This document shows, in pieces, positions 54,404-63,494 of a stretch of DNA of 64,000 bases. The notes beneath the pieces were generated by a model. That model had not been told where the DNA came from. It ran no database searches and saw only the letters and a list, made by a program, of their open reading frames with translations. The first letter of the stretch is position 1. Every line of letters starts with the position of its first letter. Source of the DNA: Imperialibacter roseus (GTDB taxonomy: Bacteria; Bacteroidota; Bacteroidia; Cytophagales; Cyclobacteriaceae); contig NZ_CP136051.1 of NCBI RefSeq assembly GCF_032999765.1, positions 2,890,417-2,954,416 on the forward strand, in the 5' to 3' direction. The translations under genes and the position numbers were made by a program.

Positions 54404-56041
54404 ATGATCTCAGTTGATGCGGTGGGTGTGGAATTTAGCGGCACCACCCTTTTTAGCAATATCACCTTTAATATCAATCCTACCGACCGCATTGCCCTCA
54501 TGGGGAAAAACGGTGCCGGCAAGTCCACCCTCCTCAAAATCATCGCCGGAGAAAGCAAACCCACGCTGGGCAAAGTAACGGCACCAAAAGAGGCAGTCAT
54601 CGCTTACCTGCCGCAGCACCTGCTCACTGCCGACGAATGCACGGTGTTTGAAGAAACATCAAAAGCGTTTTCCAAAATCCTGGACATGAAAAACAGGATG
54701 GAAGAGCTGAATCACCAGTTGGAAACCCGCACCGACTACGAGTCGGATGCTTACAGCAAGATCATAGAAGAGGTATCGGAGCTGAGCGAAAAGTACTACA
54801 GCATTGAAGAGATCAATATTGATGCGGAAGTAGAAAAGACATTACTGGGGCTCGGCTTCGTGCGAAGTGACTTCACCCGCTCTACCAGCGAATTCAGCGG
54901 AGGCTGGCGTATGCGCATTGAACTGGCCAAAATTCTGCTGCAAAAGCCCGATCTCATCCTTCTCGATGAGCCCACCAACCACCTCGATATTGAGTCGGTG
55001 CAGTGGCTGGAAGAGTTTTTGAAAAATAGCGCCGGCGGTGTGATGGTGATCAGCCACGACAAGGCCTTTGTCGACAACCTGACCAACCGCACCATCGAGA
55101 TCACCCGTGGTCGCATTTACGACTACAAAACCAACTATTCCCACTACCTGGAGCTGCGCAAAGAGCGCCGTGAGCAGCAGCAGCGCCAGTTCGACGATCA
55201 GGCAAAACAGATTGCCGAGATTCAGCAGTTCATCGACAGGTTCAAAGGCACTTACTCCAAGACTTTGCAGGTGCAGTCCCGGGTGAAAATGCTGGAGAAG
55301 ATTGAAATAGTGGAGGTAGATGAAGTGGATACCTCTGCGCTGAACATCAAGTTCCCTCCCGCCCGACGGTCGGGCAACTATCCGGTGATCGCCACCGATC
55401 TTGGCAAGTCGTATGGCGACCATGTCGTATTCAAAGACGTCACACTGACCATTGCCCGTGGAGAGAAAATCGCCTTTGTAGGAAAAAACGGAGAAGGAAA
55501 ATCGACCCTGGTGAAGGCCATTATGGGCGAAATTCCGGTCGACGGCACATTGCAGGTGGGTCACAACAGTGAGATTGGCTACTTCGCTCAAAACCAGGCT
55601 TCGCTGCTCGATGAAAAGCTGACCGTGTTCGAAACGGTGGATGAAATAGCCAAAGGCGATATCCGGTCACGCATCAAAGACCTGCTGGGCGCCTTTATGT
55701 TCAGCGGCGACACGATCGACAAGAAGGTGAAGGTGCTCTCTGGCGGTGAGCGCACCCGACTAGCCATGATCAAGCTACTGTTACAGCCTGTAAACCTGCT
55801 CATCCTCGATGAGCCTACCAACCACCTCGACATCAAAACCAAGGACATCCTGAAAGATGCACTGAAAGCGTTCGAAGGCACGCTTATCCTCGTTTCTCAC
55901 GACCGTGACTTCCTGGATGGCCTCGCTTCCAAGGTGTTTGAGTTTGGCAACAAGCGGGTAAAAGAACACTTCGAAGACATCAATGGCTTCCTGCGTAACA
56001 AGAAGATGGAAAATTTGAAGGAGATTGAGCGGACAAAATAG
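54404..56041 (+). CDS. ABC-F family ATPase
   Basis: 545 residues with two ATPase domains and no membrane segment. First domain: Walker A GKNGAGKST, signature FSGGWRMRIELAKILL, Walker B LILLDEPTNHLD. An interdomain linker rich in Arg/Gln (RKERREQQQRQFDDQAKQ) follows. Second domain: GKNGEGKST, LSGGERTRLAMIKLLL, LLILDEPTNHLD. ABC-F proteins bind the ribosomal E site; members like EttA/YbiT/Uup rescue or pace translation and others protect against antibiotics. The linker is of housekeeping length, so translation control is more likely than resistance. It has its own promoter. Confidence 0.93.
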   Translation: MISVDAVGVEFSGTTLFSNITFNINPTDRIALMGKNGAGKSTLLKIIAGESKPTLGKVTAPKEAVIAYLPQHLLTADECTVFEETSKAFSKILDMKNRMEELNHQLETRTDYESDAYSKIIEEVSELSEKYYSIEEINIDAEVEKTLLGLGFVRSDFTRSTSEFSGGWRMRIELAKILLQKPDLILLDEPTNHLDIESVQWLEEFLKNSAGGVMVISHDKAFVDNLTNRTIEITRGRIYDYKTNYSHYLELRKERREQQQRQFDDQAKQIAEIQQFIDRFKGTYSKTLQVQSRVKMLEKIEIVEVDEVDTSALNIKFPPARRSGNYPVIATDLGKSYGDHVVFKDVTLTIARGEKIAFVGKNGEGKSTLVKAIMGEIPVDGTLQVGHNSEIGYFAQNQASLLDEKLTVFETVDEIAKGDIRSRIKDLLGAFMFSGDTIDKKVKVLSGGERTRLAMIKLLLQPVNLLILDEPTNHLDIKTKDILKDALKAFEGTLILVSHDRDFLDGLASKVFEFGNKRVKEHFEDINGFLRNKKMENLKEIERTK

Positions 56042-56120
56042 TCGGTAATTAAACAGGTTACTATATGTGGCACCGCACAGAATAACCTCTTTAATCTTCG
56101 GAACTGGTTAGAAATCCCTC

Positions 56121-56492
56121 TTATATCACCTCTTTTTTCTTCCTCCTGAGATAAGATAGTCCTCCCAGCGCCGAAGCCGGGGCAAACAAAAAGATAGCTG
56201 CCAGCTGCGTGAAATGATTGCCTTCGCTTTTGAACATGGAAAAGGCAGCAAACCCAGCCATCAAACCTGCGAGGAAATAGTTGACCGTCAGCTTACCTGA
56301 TCCGGAAATGGGCTGTGCCAACAACCCGCCCAGGAAAGAGAAAACGATGCCGTAGGCAATGGTAAGCGCCATCACTCCCACCGACGGGTCGTTGTGTGGG
56401 TCAATGCCTGACAGTTGAAACAGCAATACTGCGCTGACAGCAAAAACCAGGTAGCCGATGACAACAGCAAGAATATTTCGAAAGACTTTCAT
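56121..56492 (-). CDS. Small four-helix membrane protein
   Basis: 123 residues with about four hydrophobic segments (VFRNILAVVIGYLVFAVSAV; MALTIAYGIVFSFLGGLLAQ; LTVNYFLAGLMAGFAAFSMF; FTQLAAIFLFAPASALGGLS) and a basic tail (RRKKKEVI). No known functional motif. It is convergent with the ABC-F gene and divergent from the START-domain gene. Function unknown. Confidence 0.75.
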   Translation of the reverse strand: MKVFRNILAVVIGYLVFAVSAVLLFQLSGIDPHNDPSVGVMALTIAYGIVFSFLGGLLAQPISGSGKLTVNYFLAGLMAGFAAFSMFKSEGNHFTQLAAIFLFAPASALGGLSYLRRKKKEVI

Positions 56493-56686
56493 TTTTTAAT
56501 AGCCATTTAACACAATAGGTAGAACCAATAAGTGGACAATCTAGCCGATTTTTTTCTGGTTTGAAAAACGAACGCTACAACCAGACTATGGAACAATTCT
56601 ATCGTTCAAAAATAAAACAGCACTAATTCAAAATCTCTACAAAATCAGGTCGTAAATTGACGAAAGAATTTTCCTCGTTTCCCCGT

Positions 56687-57328
56687 ATGCTCCTGCGCAT
56701 TTATCAGGTTATTGCCACCCTCTTCGCCATTTCGGTGCTGCCTCTCTCTGCACAAAAAGTAGAGAAAGCCAGCTGGGAGCTTGTTAGTGCCGAAAAAGAC
56801 CTGAACATTTACACCCGAACCTCTGAGGGGTCACCAATCAAGGAAATCCAGATCACCACAACCATAGAAAGCACCATGCAGCGGGTGACCGACCTGCTCA
56901 GTGACGTGCCCAACTACAAGTTGTGGGTGTACAAATGCAATGAAGCTAAAAGGATCAAAACTACATCCTCCAACGACTTTCACTACTATGTGGAAACTGC
57001 CCTGCCCTACCCGTTCAGCAACAGGGACTTGTCGGTGCACTCCGTACAATGGTGGAACAGGGAAACTGGTGCCTACCACTCTCGTTCAGTCGCCGCTGCC
57101 AACGCTGTTCCGCAGAAAAAGGGAATTGTACGGATCACAGAATTTGAGTCGAAATGGGAAATAAGGCCAAGAAACGACGGCAGGGTAGATATTGTATACA
57201 CTGCCCGGGCCAACCCTGGAGGAGAAATACCTGTTTGGCTTGTAAATTTGTTCATTACCAAAGGGCCACTGGAAACCATGCAAAAGTTTACCGAGCTGGC
57301 CAGGGTGTTTGAAAGCAGCGAAGATTGA
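56687..57328 (+). CDS. Exported START-domain protein
   Basis: 213 residues from the ATG at 56687; a TTG at 56657 would put ten residues before the signal peptide (RIYQVIATLFAISVLPLSAQ). The START-like lipid-binding fold is recognised from SWELVSAEKDLNIYTRTSEG, PNYKLWVYKCNEAKRIK, YYVETALPYPFSNRDLSV and the C-terminal amphipathic helix. It lies outside the cytoplasm and probably binds a lipid or other hydrophobic ligand. It is not clearly linked to the Rrf2 operon, which has its own promoter. Confidence 0.85.
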   Translation: MLLRIYQVIATLFAISVLPLSAQKVEKASWELVSAEKDLNIYTRTSEGSPIKEIQITTTIESTMQRVTDLLSDVPNYKLWVYKCNEAKRIKTTSSNDFHYYVETALPYPFSNRDLSVHSVQWWNRETGAYHSRSVAAANAVPQKKGIVRITEFESKWEIRPRNDGRVDIVYTARANPGGEIPVWLVNLFITKGPLETMQKFTELARVFESSED

Positions 57329-57406
57329 CCACCACCTCTTTTAGCTGCTGTAGTCTGGTAGTATTTGACTCAATAGTGTTTATGGCAACGCTCGTTTTTT
57401 CTTATC

Positions 57407-57442
57407 TTTTTTAATTCGGATAAAATTATCCGAATTAAAAAA
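57407..57442. promoter_or_regulatory. Perfect 17-bp palindrome overlapping the Rrf2 operon promoter
   Basis: TTTTTTAATTCGGATAA (57407-57423) and TTATCCGAATTAAAAAA (57426-57442) are exact complements with a 2-nt spacer. The right arm ends 8 nt before the -7 element, so it covers where the -33 region would lie. It is a strong candidate operator for the Rrf2 protein encoded next. Confidence 0.85.
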
Positions 57443-57450
57443 TTGTTTTA

Positions 57451-57458
57451 TATCTTTG
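57451..57458 (+). promoter_or_regulatory. -7 promoter element of the nitrosative-stress operon
   Basis: TATCTTTG fits TAnnTTTG exactly and ends 16 nt before the Rrf2 ATG. The palindrome just upstream would block polymerase when bound. Confidence 0.65.
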
Positions 57459-57474
57459 ACACAAACAAACCACA

Positions 57475-57909
57475 ATGTTCTCAAAAGCTTGTGAATATGG
57501 AATCAGAGCCACCTTGCACATCGCCCTTTTGTCGATGGATGGCGTGAGGGTAAGCCTGAAGGATATTGCCAGAGACATCGACTCACCGGTGGCCTTCACA
57601 GCCAAGATTTTGCAACAACTGGCCCGCAACAACATTATCGATTCCGTGAAAGGGCCTGTTGGTGGTTTTGAAATCCAGAAGGATAAAATAGCGTCTATCA
57701 AACTGAGCCAAATTGTATTTGCGATAGATGGTGACAGCATTTATCGGGGATGCGGCCTAGGGCTCAAAGAGTGCAATGCACTGGAGCCCTGCCCTTTGCA
57801 CGAAAAATTTGTACTGATACGTAACGATTTGAAGGAAATGCTGGAAACAACCAGCCTGTATGAACTAACAAAAGGCCTTGATGTGGGCCTCACTTTTCTG
57901 AAACGGTAA
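57475..57909 (+). CDS. Rrf2-family transcriptional regulator with Fe-S cysteines (NsrR-like)
   Basis: 144 residues. A winged HTH at the N-terminus (FSKACEYGIRATLHIALLSM, LKDIARDIDSPVAFTAKILQ, GPVGGFEIQ) is followed by three cysteines in RGCGLGLKECNALEPCPLHE (spacing Cx6Cx5C). They match the Fe-S-ligating position of IscR/NsrR proteins with slightly different spacing. With haemoglobin, RIC and haemerythrin genes downstream, NO sensing through the cluster is the likely role. It should repress its own operon at the palindrome at 57407-57442. Confidence 0.9.
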   Translation: MFSKACEYGIRATLHIALLSMDGVRVSLKDIARDIDSPVAFTAKILQQLARNNIIDSVKGPVGGFEIQKDKIASIKLSQIVFAIDGDSIYRGCGLGLKECNALEPCPLHEKFVLIRNDLKEMLETTSLYELTKGLDVGLTFLKR

Positions 57910-57955
57910 AAAAATTTGATCCTTAATGAGAGAAAAAGGTCTTAAATTCCTAATA

Positions 57956-58153
57956 ATGAATTTCAAGCAGCTATCATTACTCCTATTCATTCGTCTTGCT
58001 TCCAGTACTCCGCTGGCAGCACAATCGGTAACGACCGACAACTGGTACATGAGTCCCGGCATTATCGGCACATTCGTCCTGATTACCACCGTCCTTTTCA
58101 TTGCCGTGATCATATTACCCCGGCAGGTTAAACTCTACAAATCTTCATTCTGA
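57956..58153 (+). CDS. Small single-pass membrane protein in the NO-stress operon
   Basis: 65 residues from the ATG at 57956 (an ATG at 57926 would add ten). A signal-peptide-like start (QLSLLLFIRLASSTPLAAQ) is followed by a short outside segment and one membrane helix (GIIGTFVLITTVLFIAVIIL) with a short basic tail. Its TGA overlaps the haemoglobin ATG (58151-58155), so the two are co-translated. I do not recognise the family. It could be a small partner of a respiratory or NO-reducing enzyme, but nothing in the sequence proves it. Confidence 0.75.
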   Translation: MNFKQLSLLLFIRLASSTPLAAQSVTTDNWYMSPGIIGTFVLITTVLFIAVIILPRQVKLYKSSF

Positions 58154-58542
58154 TGAACAACGACATTCAAAACATAGATGACATCAGACTGCTGGTCAAC
58201 GACTTCTACTCAAAAGTAAGGGAGGATGAATTGCTCAAAGACATCTTCAATGGCGTGATACAAGACAGATGGCCTGTGCACCTGGAAAAGATGTACAAAT
58301 TCTGGCAAACCGTACTCTTAGAAGAGCACACCTATTATGGCAGCCCTTTTGCCCCTCACGCACATTTGCCGGTAAACAAAGCCCATTTCGAGAGGTGGAT
58401 CAAGCTATTCCATCAAACCCTTGATGAGCATTTCGAAGGAGAAAGAGCCCTGGAAGCCAAATGGAGGTCGGAGAAAATGGCTGAAATGTTCCTTTACAAA
58501 ATCGAGTACTTCAAAACCAGTGGAACAAAACCCTTAGTGTGA
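58153..58542 (+). CDS. Group III truncated haemoglobin
   Basis: 129 residues, the usual length. Seen are DIRLLVNDFYSKVREDELLK, FWQTVLLEEHTYYGSPFAPH, and the proximal-histidine helix HLPVNKAHFERWIKLFHQTL. Group III truncated globins bind haem and react with NO or oxygen. Its place in the Rrf2-RIC operon supports NO detoxification or handling of nitrogen oxides. Confidence 0.92.
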   Translation: MNNDIQNIDDIRLLVNDFYSKVREDELLKDIFNGVIQDRWPVHLEKMYKFWQTVLLEEHTYYGSPFAPHAHLPVNKAHFERWIKLFHQTLDEHFEGERALEAKWRSEKMAEMFLYKIEYFKTSGTKPLV

Positions 58543-58560
58543 ATTTAAACTTCAATTATC

Positions 58561-59283
58561 ATGAATAATCTTTTAAACAAAACAATCGGTGAAATAGTGG
58601 CCGAAGACTACCGCACAGCGGAGATATTCGGGAAGCATGGCATTGACTTCTGCTGCAAAGGCAACCGCAGCATTCAGGAAGCTTGCTCCAAAGCCAATAT
58701 TGATCAGGCAAAGCTCACAGAGGAGGTTGAAGCCATCTTGAACAAAAGCGAAGACGCATCCTACGACTACCAGTCGTGGCCACTGGATCAGCTGGCTGAT
58801 CATATAGAGCAAAAGCACCACCATTATGTTGAGGAGAAAATGCCGATACTCAAACAATATCTTGAGAAGCTGTGCCAGGTGCATGGGAAAAGTCACCCAG
58901 AACTATTTGAAATAACCAGGCTGTTCACTGCCTCTGCAGGAGAACTGGCTATGCATATGAAAAAGGAAGAATTTATCCTGTTTCCTTTTGTACGGAAAAT
59001 GGAAAGAGCGAAAAAAAGTGGCGAAAAGATAACCTACGCCCAGTTTGACACGGTGCAAAGTCCTGTCAGGATGATGATGGAGGAGCATGAAACAGAGGGA
59101 GATCGCTTTCAGCTAATCAGCGAATTGAGCAATCACTACTCCCTGCCGGACGATGCCTGCAACACCTACCGGGTCACCTTTGCCATGTTAAAGGAGTTTG
59201 AGGAAGACTTACACCTTCACATTCATCTGGAGAACAATATATTGTTTCCTAAATCCATAGCATTGGAGAAGCAGCTCAGTTGA
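58561..59283 (+). CDS. ric: Iron-sulfur cluster repair di-iron protein (RIC/ScdA/YtfE)
   Basis: 240 residues. The N-terminal ScdA_N (DUF542) domain has IVAEDYRTAEIFGKHGIDFCCKG with the conserved CC pair. The C-terminal haemerythrin-like domain has di-iron ligands in IEQKHHHYVEEKMPIL, AMHMKKEEFILFPF, MEEHETEGDRF and HLHIHLENNILFP. It rebuilds Fe-S clusters harmed by NO or oxidants. The gene is 18 nt after the globin gene. All domains and ligands appear intact. Confidence 0.94.
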   Translation: MNNLLNKTIGEIVAEDYRTAEIFGKHGIDFCCKGNRSIQEACSKANIDQAKLTEEVEAILNKSEDASYDYQSWPLDQLADHIEQKHHHYVEEKMPILKQYLEKLCQVHGKSHPELFEITRLFTASAGELAMHMKKEEFILFPFVRKMERAKKSGEKITYAQFDTVQSPVRMMMEEHETEGDRFQLISELSNHYSLPDDACNTYRVTFAMLKEFEEDLHLHIHLENNILFPKSIALEKQLS

Positions 59284-59312
59284 ACAGGCAAATGCACTGA
59301 TTCTATAAAAAA

Positions 59313-59348
59313 CAGCTCACGATCAGGAGAAAATGTGTTCGTGAGCTG
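59313..59348. other. Stem-loop between the RIC and haemerythrin genes
   Basis: CAGCTCACGA (59313-59322) pairs with TCGTGAGCTG (59339-59348), 10 bp perfect with a 16-nt loop. No T-run follows on the plus strand, so it may be an RNA-processing or stability element, or a weak terminator. Reading on the minus strand it is followed by T-rich DNA, but no gene lies there. Confidence 0.5.
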
Positions 59349-59400
59349 ACTATCTTACACCCGAAACGGTGAAAAACACCATAACTCAAAACTGTCATCC

Positions 59401-59862
59401 ATGAAAGAGCGCACGCCCATAAAAAGAGCAAAGCAGCTTCAGCCCCTGAGCCGTGATCATCATCATACCTTGCTGTTGTGTTGGAAGATTAGAAAAGGCT
59501 TCGCTAAGGACATAGCACCTGAACGAATTAAAAAATATGCAGACTGGTTCTTTGAAAATCACATTCTACCGCATTTCGTTGCCGAAGAGAGTTATATCTT
59601 TCCGATACTTGGCAGTGAAAACGAGCTGGTAAAAAAGGCATTAATGGAGCATCGAAGGCTTACCAGGTTGTTCAATGAAGACGAGGCTGAAAGATCCCTG
59701 AGTTTGATTGAAGAAGAGCTGGAAAAACATATCCGGTTTGAAGAAAGGGTTCTTTTCAACGAAATCCAGCAAAAGGCATCGTCGGAGCAACTGGCACTAA
59801 TCAGCTCCCTTCATGAAGAACATAGTTTTGTTGACCTGAAGGATGATGAATTCTGGAAGTAA
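59401..59862 (+). CDS. Haemerythrin-domain protein
   Basis: 153 residues. A four-helix bundle with di-iron ligands: LSRDHHHTLLLCWKI, FFENHILPHFVAEESYIFPI, LMEHRRLTRLF, LEKHIRFEERVLFNEI. It is related to the C-terminal half of RIC but has no ScdA_N domain. It could bind oxygen, NO or iron, or act in Fe-S repair. It lies 117 nt after ric with a stem-loop between, so it may share the operon or have its own promoter. No second copy of the Rrf2 palindrome precedes it. Confidence 0.88.
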   Translation: MKERTPIKRAKQLQPLSRDHHHTLLLCWKIRKGFAKDIAPERIKKYADWFFENHILPHFVAEESYIFPILGSENELVKKALMEHRRLTRLFNEDEAERSLSLIEEELEKHIRFEERVLFNEIQQKASSEQLALISSLHEEHSFVDLKDDEFWK

Positions 59863-59929
59863 AGAGGATAAAAACCTCATTATTTGCAAACAGAACATGC
59901 CCCAGCTCTACCCAGAATTATCCAGAAGG

Positions 59930-62086
59930 TTACTTCAGCACGCCCAGGTACCTCGCCATCCAATACGGTAACAAATATTCGTCGCCCGCCAACACAGAGT
60001 TGCCTTCACTCCCGCCATCCAAATCAAAAGGATTCGCATTGTGCCGATGCGTTCGTCGCTCGCCGGGGGTTAGCAGCACCTTTGTTGTTTGGCCACGAAA
60101 GTTGGGTTCGAGCAGTTCCAGGTCTTTTCGATGGGAATTCTTTACTGCATACGACATCTGATCGAGGCCAAACTCCTGCAAATGCCAGCGCACATCTTCC
60201 AAATTGATATCACCAGCTGTTCCGTAAGTTAGCAGATTCCAAAGTGCATTCCTTTCTGGCAATTCAACCTTCCAGTGGTCGGTGATAATGTCTGCATAAT
60301 GCTGTTTCAGGGTATCATTGAGTGCATAGTGATAAAGAGGCCAGTAAGTGAGAAAGGCCATTTCGTCATCGGAATGGTTCCAACCGTCGCCCATGGTGTG
60401 TCCATCGTACATCACAATGTGTTCTTTCATGTCGTACATGCTGGGAAGCATGTTTTTGAAATAGCCAAACTCGTTCATCACTTTGAACATCTCAGTTTTG
60501 TAGCTCTCTTTTTTGGTGAGTGCATAGGCCAGTTGCAGCCCCGCAACCAGGTGGATACTGTTTAGCTTTCTATCGTACACCTCCGCCGGGTACATGTTCA
60601 CATATTCAGGATTCCAACGACCCCAGGTAGTGGGTTTGCCATCCAGGTCCACGAAGTAGTAGTCATTATCAAGAATATGGGTCATGATGGCATCAATGAA
60701 GTCGGCTACCCTTTTCTTTTCCTCCGGTGCCTTCGCAATGAACTGATCCATCAGTGACGCTACAAACAGATAGGCGATGTATTCATCGGAGCTGGTGGTG
60801 CCCTTCCACTCCCAGCCTTCCTCTGGTGACTTCCGCCACCTGTCGGGGTCATTCACTTTATAGCCCTCTCGCTCGAACGTCCTGGAAGGGAAGCCCTTCA
60901 ACTGATTGACAGTCAAAAGCCGCTCGAAAGCCTCAAACGATTCCCAAACATATCGTTTAGCCACCTCTTCGCCAGTAACAGCATAACGAAACACCTGACT
61001 GCCCAGGTAAAAGGACGTCCACAGACCATCGTTGTCGTGGTCAATGATTTCCTCAGAGGTTAAATCGTAAGCTACAGGCAACTGTGGCGCACAGACAAAG
61101 CCGTACCGCATGTGGTACTTGCGAATGCGGTCCTGAAAGAATTCCGTCTTTTCAGCAAGCGTAAAGGGCATTTGTTCAATCATATTGAGCCCCGTGGGTG
61201 TGAGCAGATAGATATTGCCGCTGGCATCCGCCGCCATGTCAATCACTTCGTTAACATCCAGCCATCGTTTAGAGGCAAAGTATCGATACCTGTCAGTCTC
61301 TTTTCTAAAAGCTCCGTCGGCAGTTGAAAACCAAAGCTCGTCGTTTCCGGTCAGCAACATCTTTCTTATCGCTGGCACCGGCAGTCTTGACTCGGTGTCT
61401 GTCGCCCTTTTTCCCTGGCCATCGATTGTGTAGTAGCCATTTTTTGTCCCGACAGTGATTTTACTTTCACTAAACACCAAAGACGTCATGTCAAGCCCTT
61501 CATGCATCACCTTCCAGGCCTTGCCTTCGAGTTTGTAAATAGCTTTGGCTGTGAGTGCTAAGAATTGTCCCTTAGCAACATAGATGTCAATTACTGCCTC
61601 TTTCGGTACTGTCAAGTCTCCTATTTTCTTATTTCCATCAAAAAGAGCGGCCTTCTTCTCACCCACCAGCAACACTTTCAGGTCTTTGCCAACGCTAATG
61701 CGGCTGTACAGCCCTGGCTCAAGCTTTGTATCCAGCGTACCTGCGTATCCATTGGTGAGAAACTTGTCTTTGTACAGATAGAAAAGGATGCCAGTGCTCT
61801 CTTGCGTGGTGATGTCAACCGGTACCTTATCGGCCAGCGACCGGTAGGTGTGATCAGGAGCCAGCTGGTAGTCAGGGAAGTCCCGGAAGAGCCCCTTATC
61901 GGTGAGAACATGCACTATGCTGTTGTAGTCGACTACGACCTTTTTGGGTCGGGCTTCACCAAAACCACCAGCCGCATCATAATGATGCCCAACCAACTGG
62001 ATATAGGGCTCGTCTGCCATTTGTGCGGCTGCCGGCCAGGTGCTGAAAGTCGCCACCAGCAAGTAAAAAAAGCATCTATGCTTCAT
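59930..62086 (-). CDS. Exported protein with propeller-like and helical domains
   Basis: 718 residues. A signal peptide (FFYLLVATFSTWPAAAQ) is followed by an N-terminal half (about 25-320) with repeated strands such as NSIVHVLTDKGLFRDFP, KNGYYTIDGQGKR and GNIYLLTPTGLNMIEQ. These resemble two-component-regulator-type propeller blades. The C-terminal half (330-718) is mostly helical with aromatic-rich motifs (IDHDNDGLWTSFYLGSQVFRY; GDGWNHSDDEMAFLTYWPLYHY) reminiscent of (alpha/alpha)6 glycoside-active enzymes. The catalytic residues are not proven. It is the second gene after the phosphatase gene (31-nt gap), so both exported products probably act on the same material. Confidence 0.75.
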   Translation of the reverse strand: MKHRCFFYLLVATFSTWPAAAQMADEPYIQLVGHHYDAAGGFGEARPKKVVVDYNSIVHVLTDKGLFRDFPDYQLAPDHTYRSLADKVPVDITTQESTGILFYLYKDKFLTNGYAGTLDTKLEPGLYSRISVGKDLKVLLVGEKKAALFDGNKKIGDLTVPKEAVIDIYVAKGQFLALTAKAIYKLEGKAWKVMHEGLDMTSLVFSESKITVGTKNGYYTIDGQGKRATDTESRLPVPAIRKMLLTGNDELWFSTADGAFRKETDRYRYFASKRWLDVNEVIDMAADASGNIYLLTPTGLNMIEQMPFTLAEKTEFFQDRIRKYHMRYGFVCAPQLPVAYDLTSEEIIDHDNDGLWTSFYLGSQVFRYAVTGEEVAKRYVWESFEAFERLLTVNQLKGFPSRTFEREGYKVNDPDRWRKSPEEGWEWKGTTSSDEYIAYLFVASLMDQFIAKAPEEKKRVADFIDAIMTHILDNDYYFVDLDGKPTTWGRWNPEYVNMYPAEVYDRKLNSIHLVAGLQLAYALTKKESYKTEMFKVMNEFGYFKNMLPSMYDMKEHIVMYDGHTMGDGWNHSDDEMAFLTYWPLYHYALNDTLKQHYADIITDHWKVELPERNALWNLLTYGTAGDINLEDVRWHLQEFGLDQMSYAVKNSHRKDLELLEPNFRGQTTKVLLTPGERRTHRHNANPFDLDGGSEGNSVLAGDEYLLPYWMARYLGVLK

Positions 62087-62117
62087 AACAATAGTATTAA
62101 CAGGGTGTTAGCGCTAG

Positions 62118-63494
62118 TTACTCAGTCCTTTCCGGAGTATTGGGAATCTTGTTGATCAGTACATTTGGCTTACCGGCTTTCTTCACCAAATCAAAGGCAT
62201 CATACAACTCTCCCTTCGCTGTGAACGCATTGTACGACGCTGTGTCTGCTCCCACTTTTATCACCTGAAACAGCTGCGTATTGGCAGCCTTTCGCTCCAT
62301 CCATTTATCATCGCTGATGTCATACATCTTGGGGCCACTTACCGACACTACGTACATCGTACCCGAGCGATCTTCCCTCAAGCCTGCACCTGTGGGCACA
62401 TTGCTGACCATTCCCCGTCCGTAGGCATGATCATGCCCTTGTAGCACCAGGTCTACACGGTGTTTATCAAACAAAGGCTTAAAACTTTCTCTGAGTGTCA
62501 AATTGTCCCGATTAGGTTTGGTGGAAAAGACGGGATAGTGAAAAGTGATCACCGTCCACTTTTTTGGGTTATTGGTAAGTATAGAATCCAGCCATTGCAC
62601 CTGCAGAGTTCTGAAGTGTTCCGATTCGTCGATCTGTTCGGCATCGAGAGAAACTACCTTCATCTGCGGAAAATCAATTACATAACAGGTTTCCTCAAGG
62701 CCGGCGGGGCCATTTTTTGGCAGGTTAAACTGGGGGCGCCATTGCGGCGAAAGCACCACGTCTTTATACTCGTGGTTGCCGGGCGTCATCACCGCCGGCA
62801 CCATAGCATGAATAAAACCGCCGGCATGAAACCACTCTCCCCATTCAACATCTCTGTTGTGCCTGTTGATCAGGTCTCCGGCGTGGAGCATGAAATCCAC
62901 TTTTGGCATGGTTTGGTAAGCCTCCCTTATCACCCTCGACCACATTGACTTTACATCGTTTTGCGCATCACCGAAATAAATAAAAGAAACCGGGCCATTT
63001 TCTTGCGGCATCTCGATCTGGTACCATTCTGACCAATAAGGCTCGGAGCCCACCCTGTATACATATTTCCCTCCCGGCAGCAACTCATTAATAACTGCTG
63101 AATGGTAATTGGCTGATATTTCGGGTTCTTCTTCCCGTGCGACTGTCAGAGGTTCTGTAGCGGCTGCGATGGTTCTAATACTGTCTTTGAACCCGGGGCC
63201 ACCAGAAGCAACAGCCACCTCCACAGTACCTCGGGCGATTTTGGTGGAGGTGCGCCAATTAACAGCTACCGAATGAATAGGATCTTCGGTCAGATTAAGA
63301 ATGACCCGGTCCGGTTCGTTGCCAGGAAAAAGCAGCTTCGCATTCGGGAGGCTGTCGGCTGGGCTGTGTTGATGACTATGCTCATGGCCATGGTGGTCTT
63401 CAGCGCTGTTTTGTTGGCAGCTAAAAAGCCCAAACACAGCTACAAGCGTCATAATGCTGAGTGAGCCGAACCGAATCAATTTACTTATGATCAT
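62118..63494 (-). CDS. Purple-acid-phosphatase-like metallophosphoesterase lipoprotein
   Basis: 458 residues. A lipobox (FGLFSC, cysteine 26) is followed by a His-rich linker (DHHGHEHSHQH). The N-terminal FN3-like domain of purple acid phosphatases (VNWRTSTKIARGTVEVAVA) is followed by the metallophosphatase core with metal motifs YFGDAQND, LHAGDLINRH, TPGNHEY, TFHYPVF and LQGHDHAYGRG. It should hydrolyse phosphate esters outside the cytoplasm with a two-metal centre. The His-rich stretch may gather metal for it. It forms an operon with the gene downstream at 59930. Confidence 0.9.
   Translation of the reverse strand: MIISKLIRFGSLSIMTLVAVFGLFSCQQNSAEDHHGHEHSHQHSPADSLPNAKLLFPGNEPDRVILNLTEDPIHSVAVNWRTSTKIARGTVEVAVASGGPGFKDSIRTIAAATEPLTVAREEEPEISANYHSAVINELLPGGKYVYRVGSEPYWSEWYQIEMPQENGPVSFIYFGDAQNDVKSMWSRVIREAYQTMPKVDFMLHAGDLINRHNRDVEWGEWFHAGGFIHAMVPAVMTPGNHEYKDVVLSPQWRPQFNLPKNGPAGLEETCYVIDFPQMKVVSLDAEQIDESEHFRTLQVQWLDSILTNNPKKWTVITFHYPVFSTKPNRDNLTLRESFKPLFDKHRVDLVLQGHDHAYGRGMVSNVPTGAGLREDRSGTMYVVSVSGPKMYDISDDKWMERKAANTQLFQVIKVGADTASYNAFTAKGELYDAFDLVKKAGKPNVLINKIPNTPERTE

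Noticed and set aside
59313-59348. Intrinsic terminator after ric
   Set aside because: The stem is good but no T-run follows on the plus strand; it is recorded only as a stem-loop.
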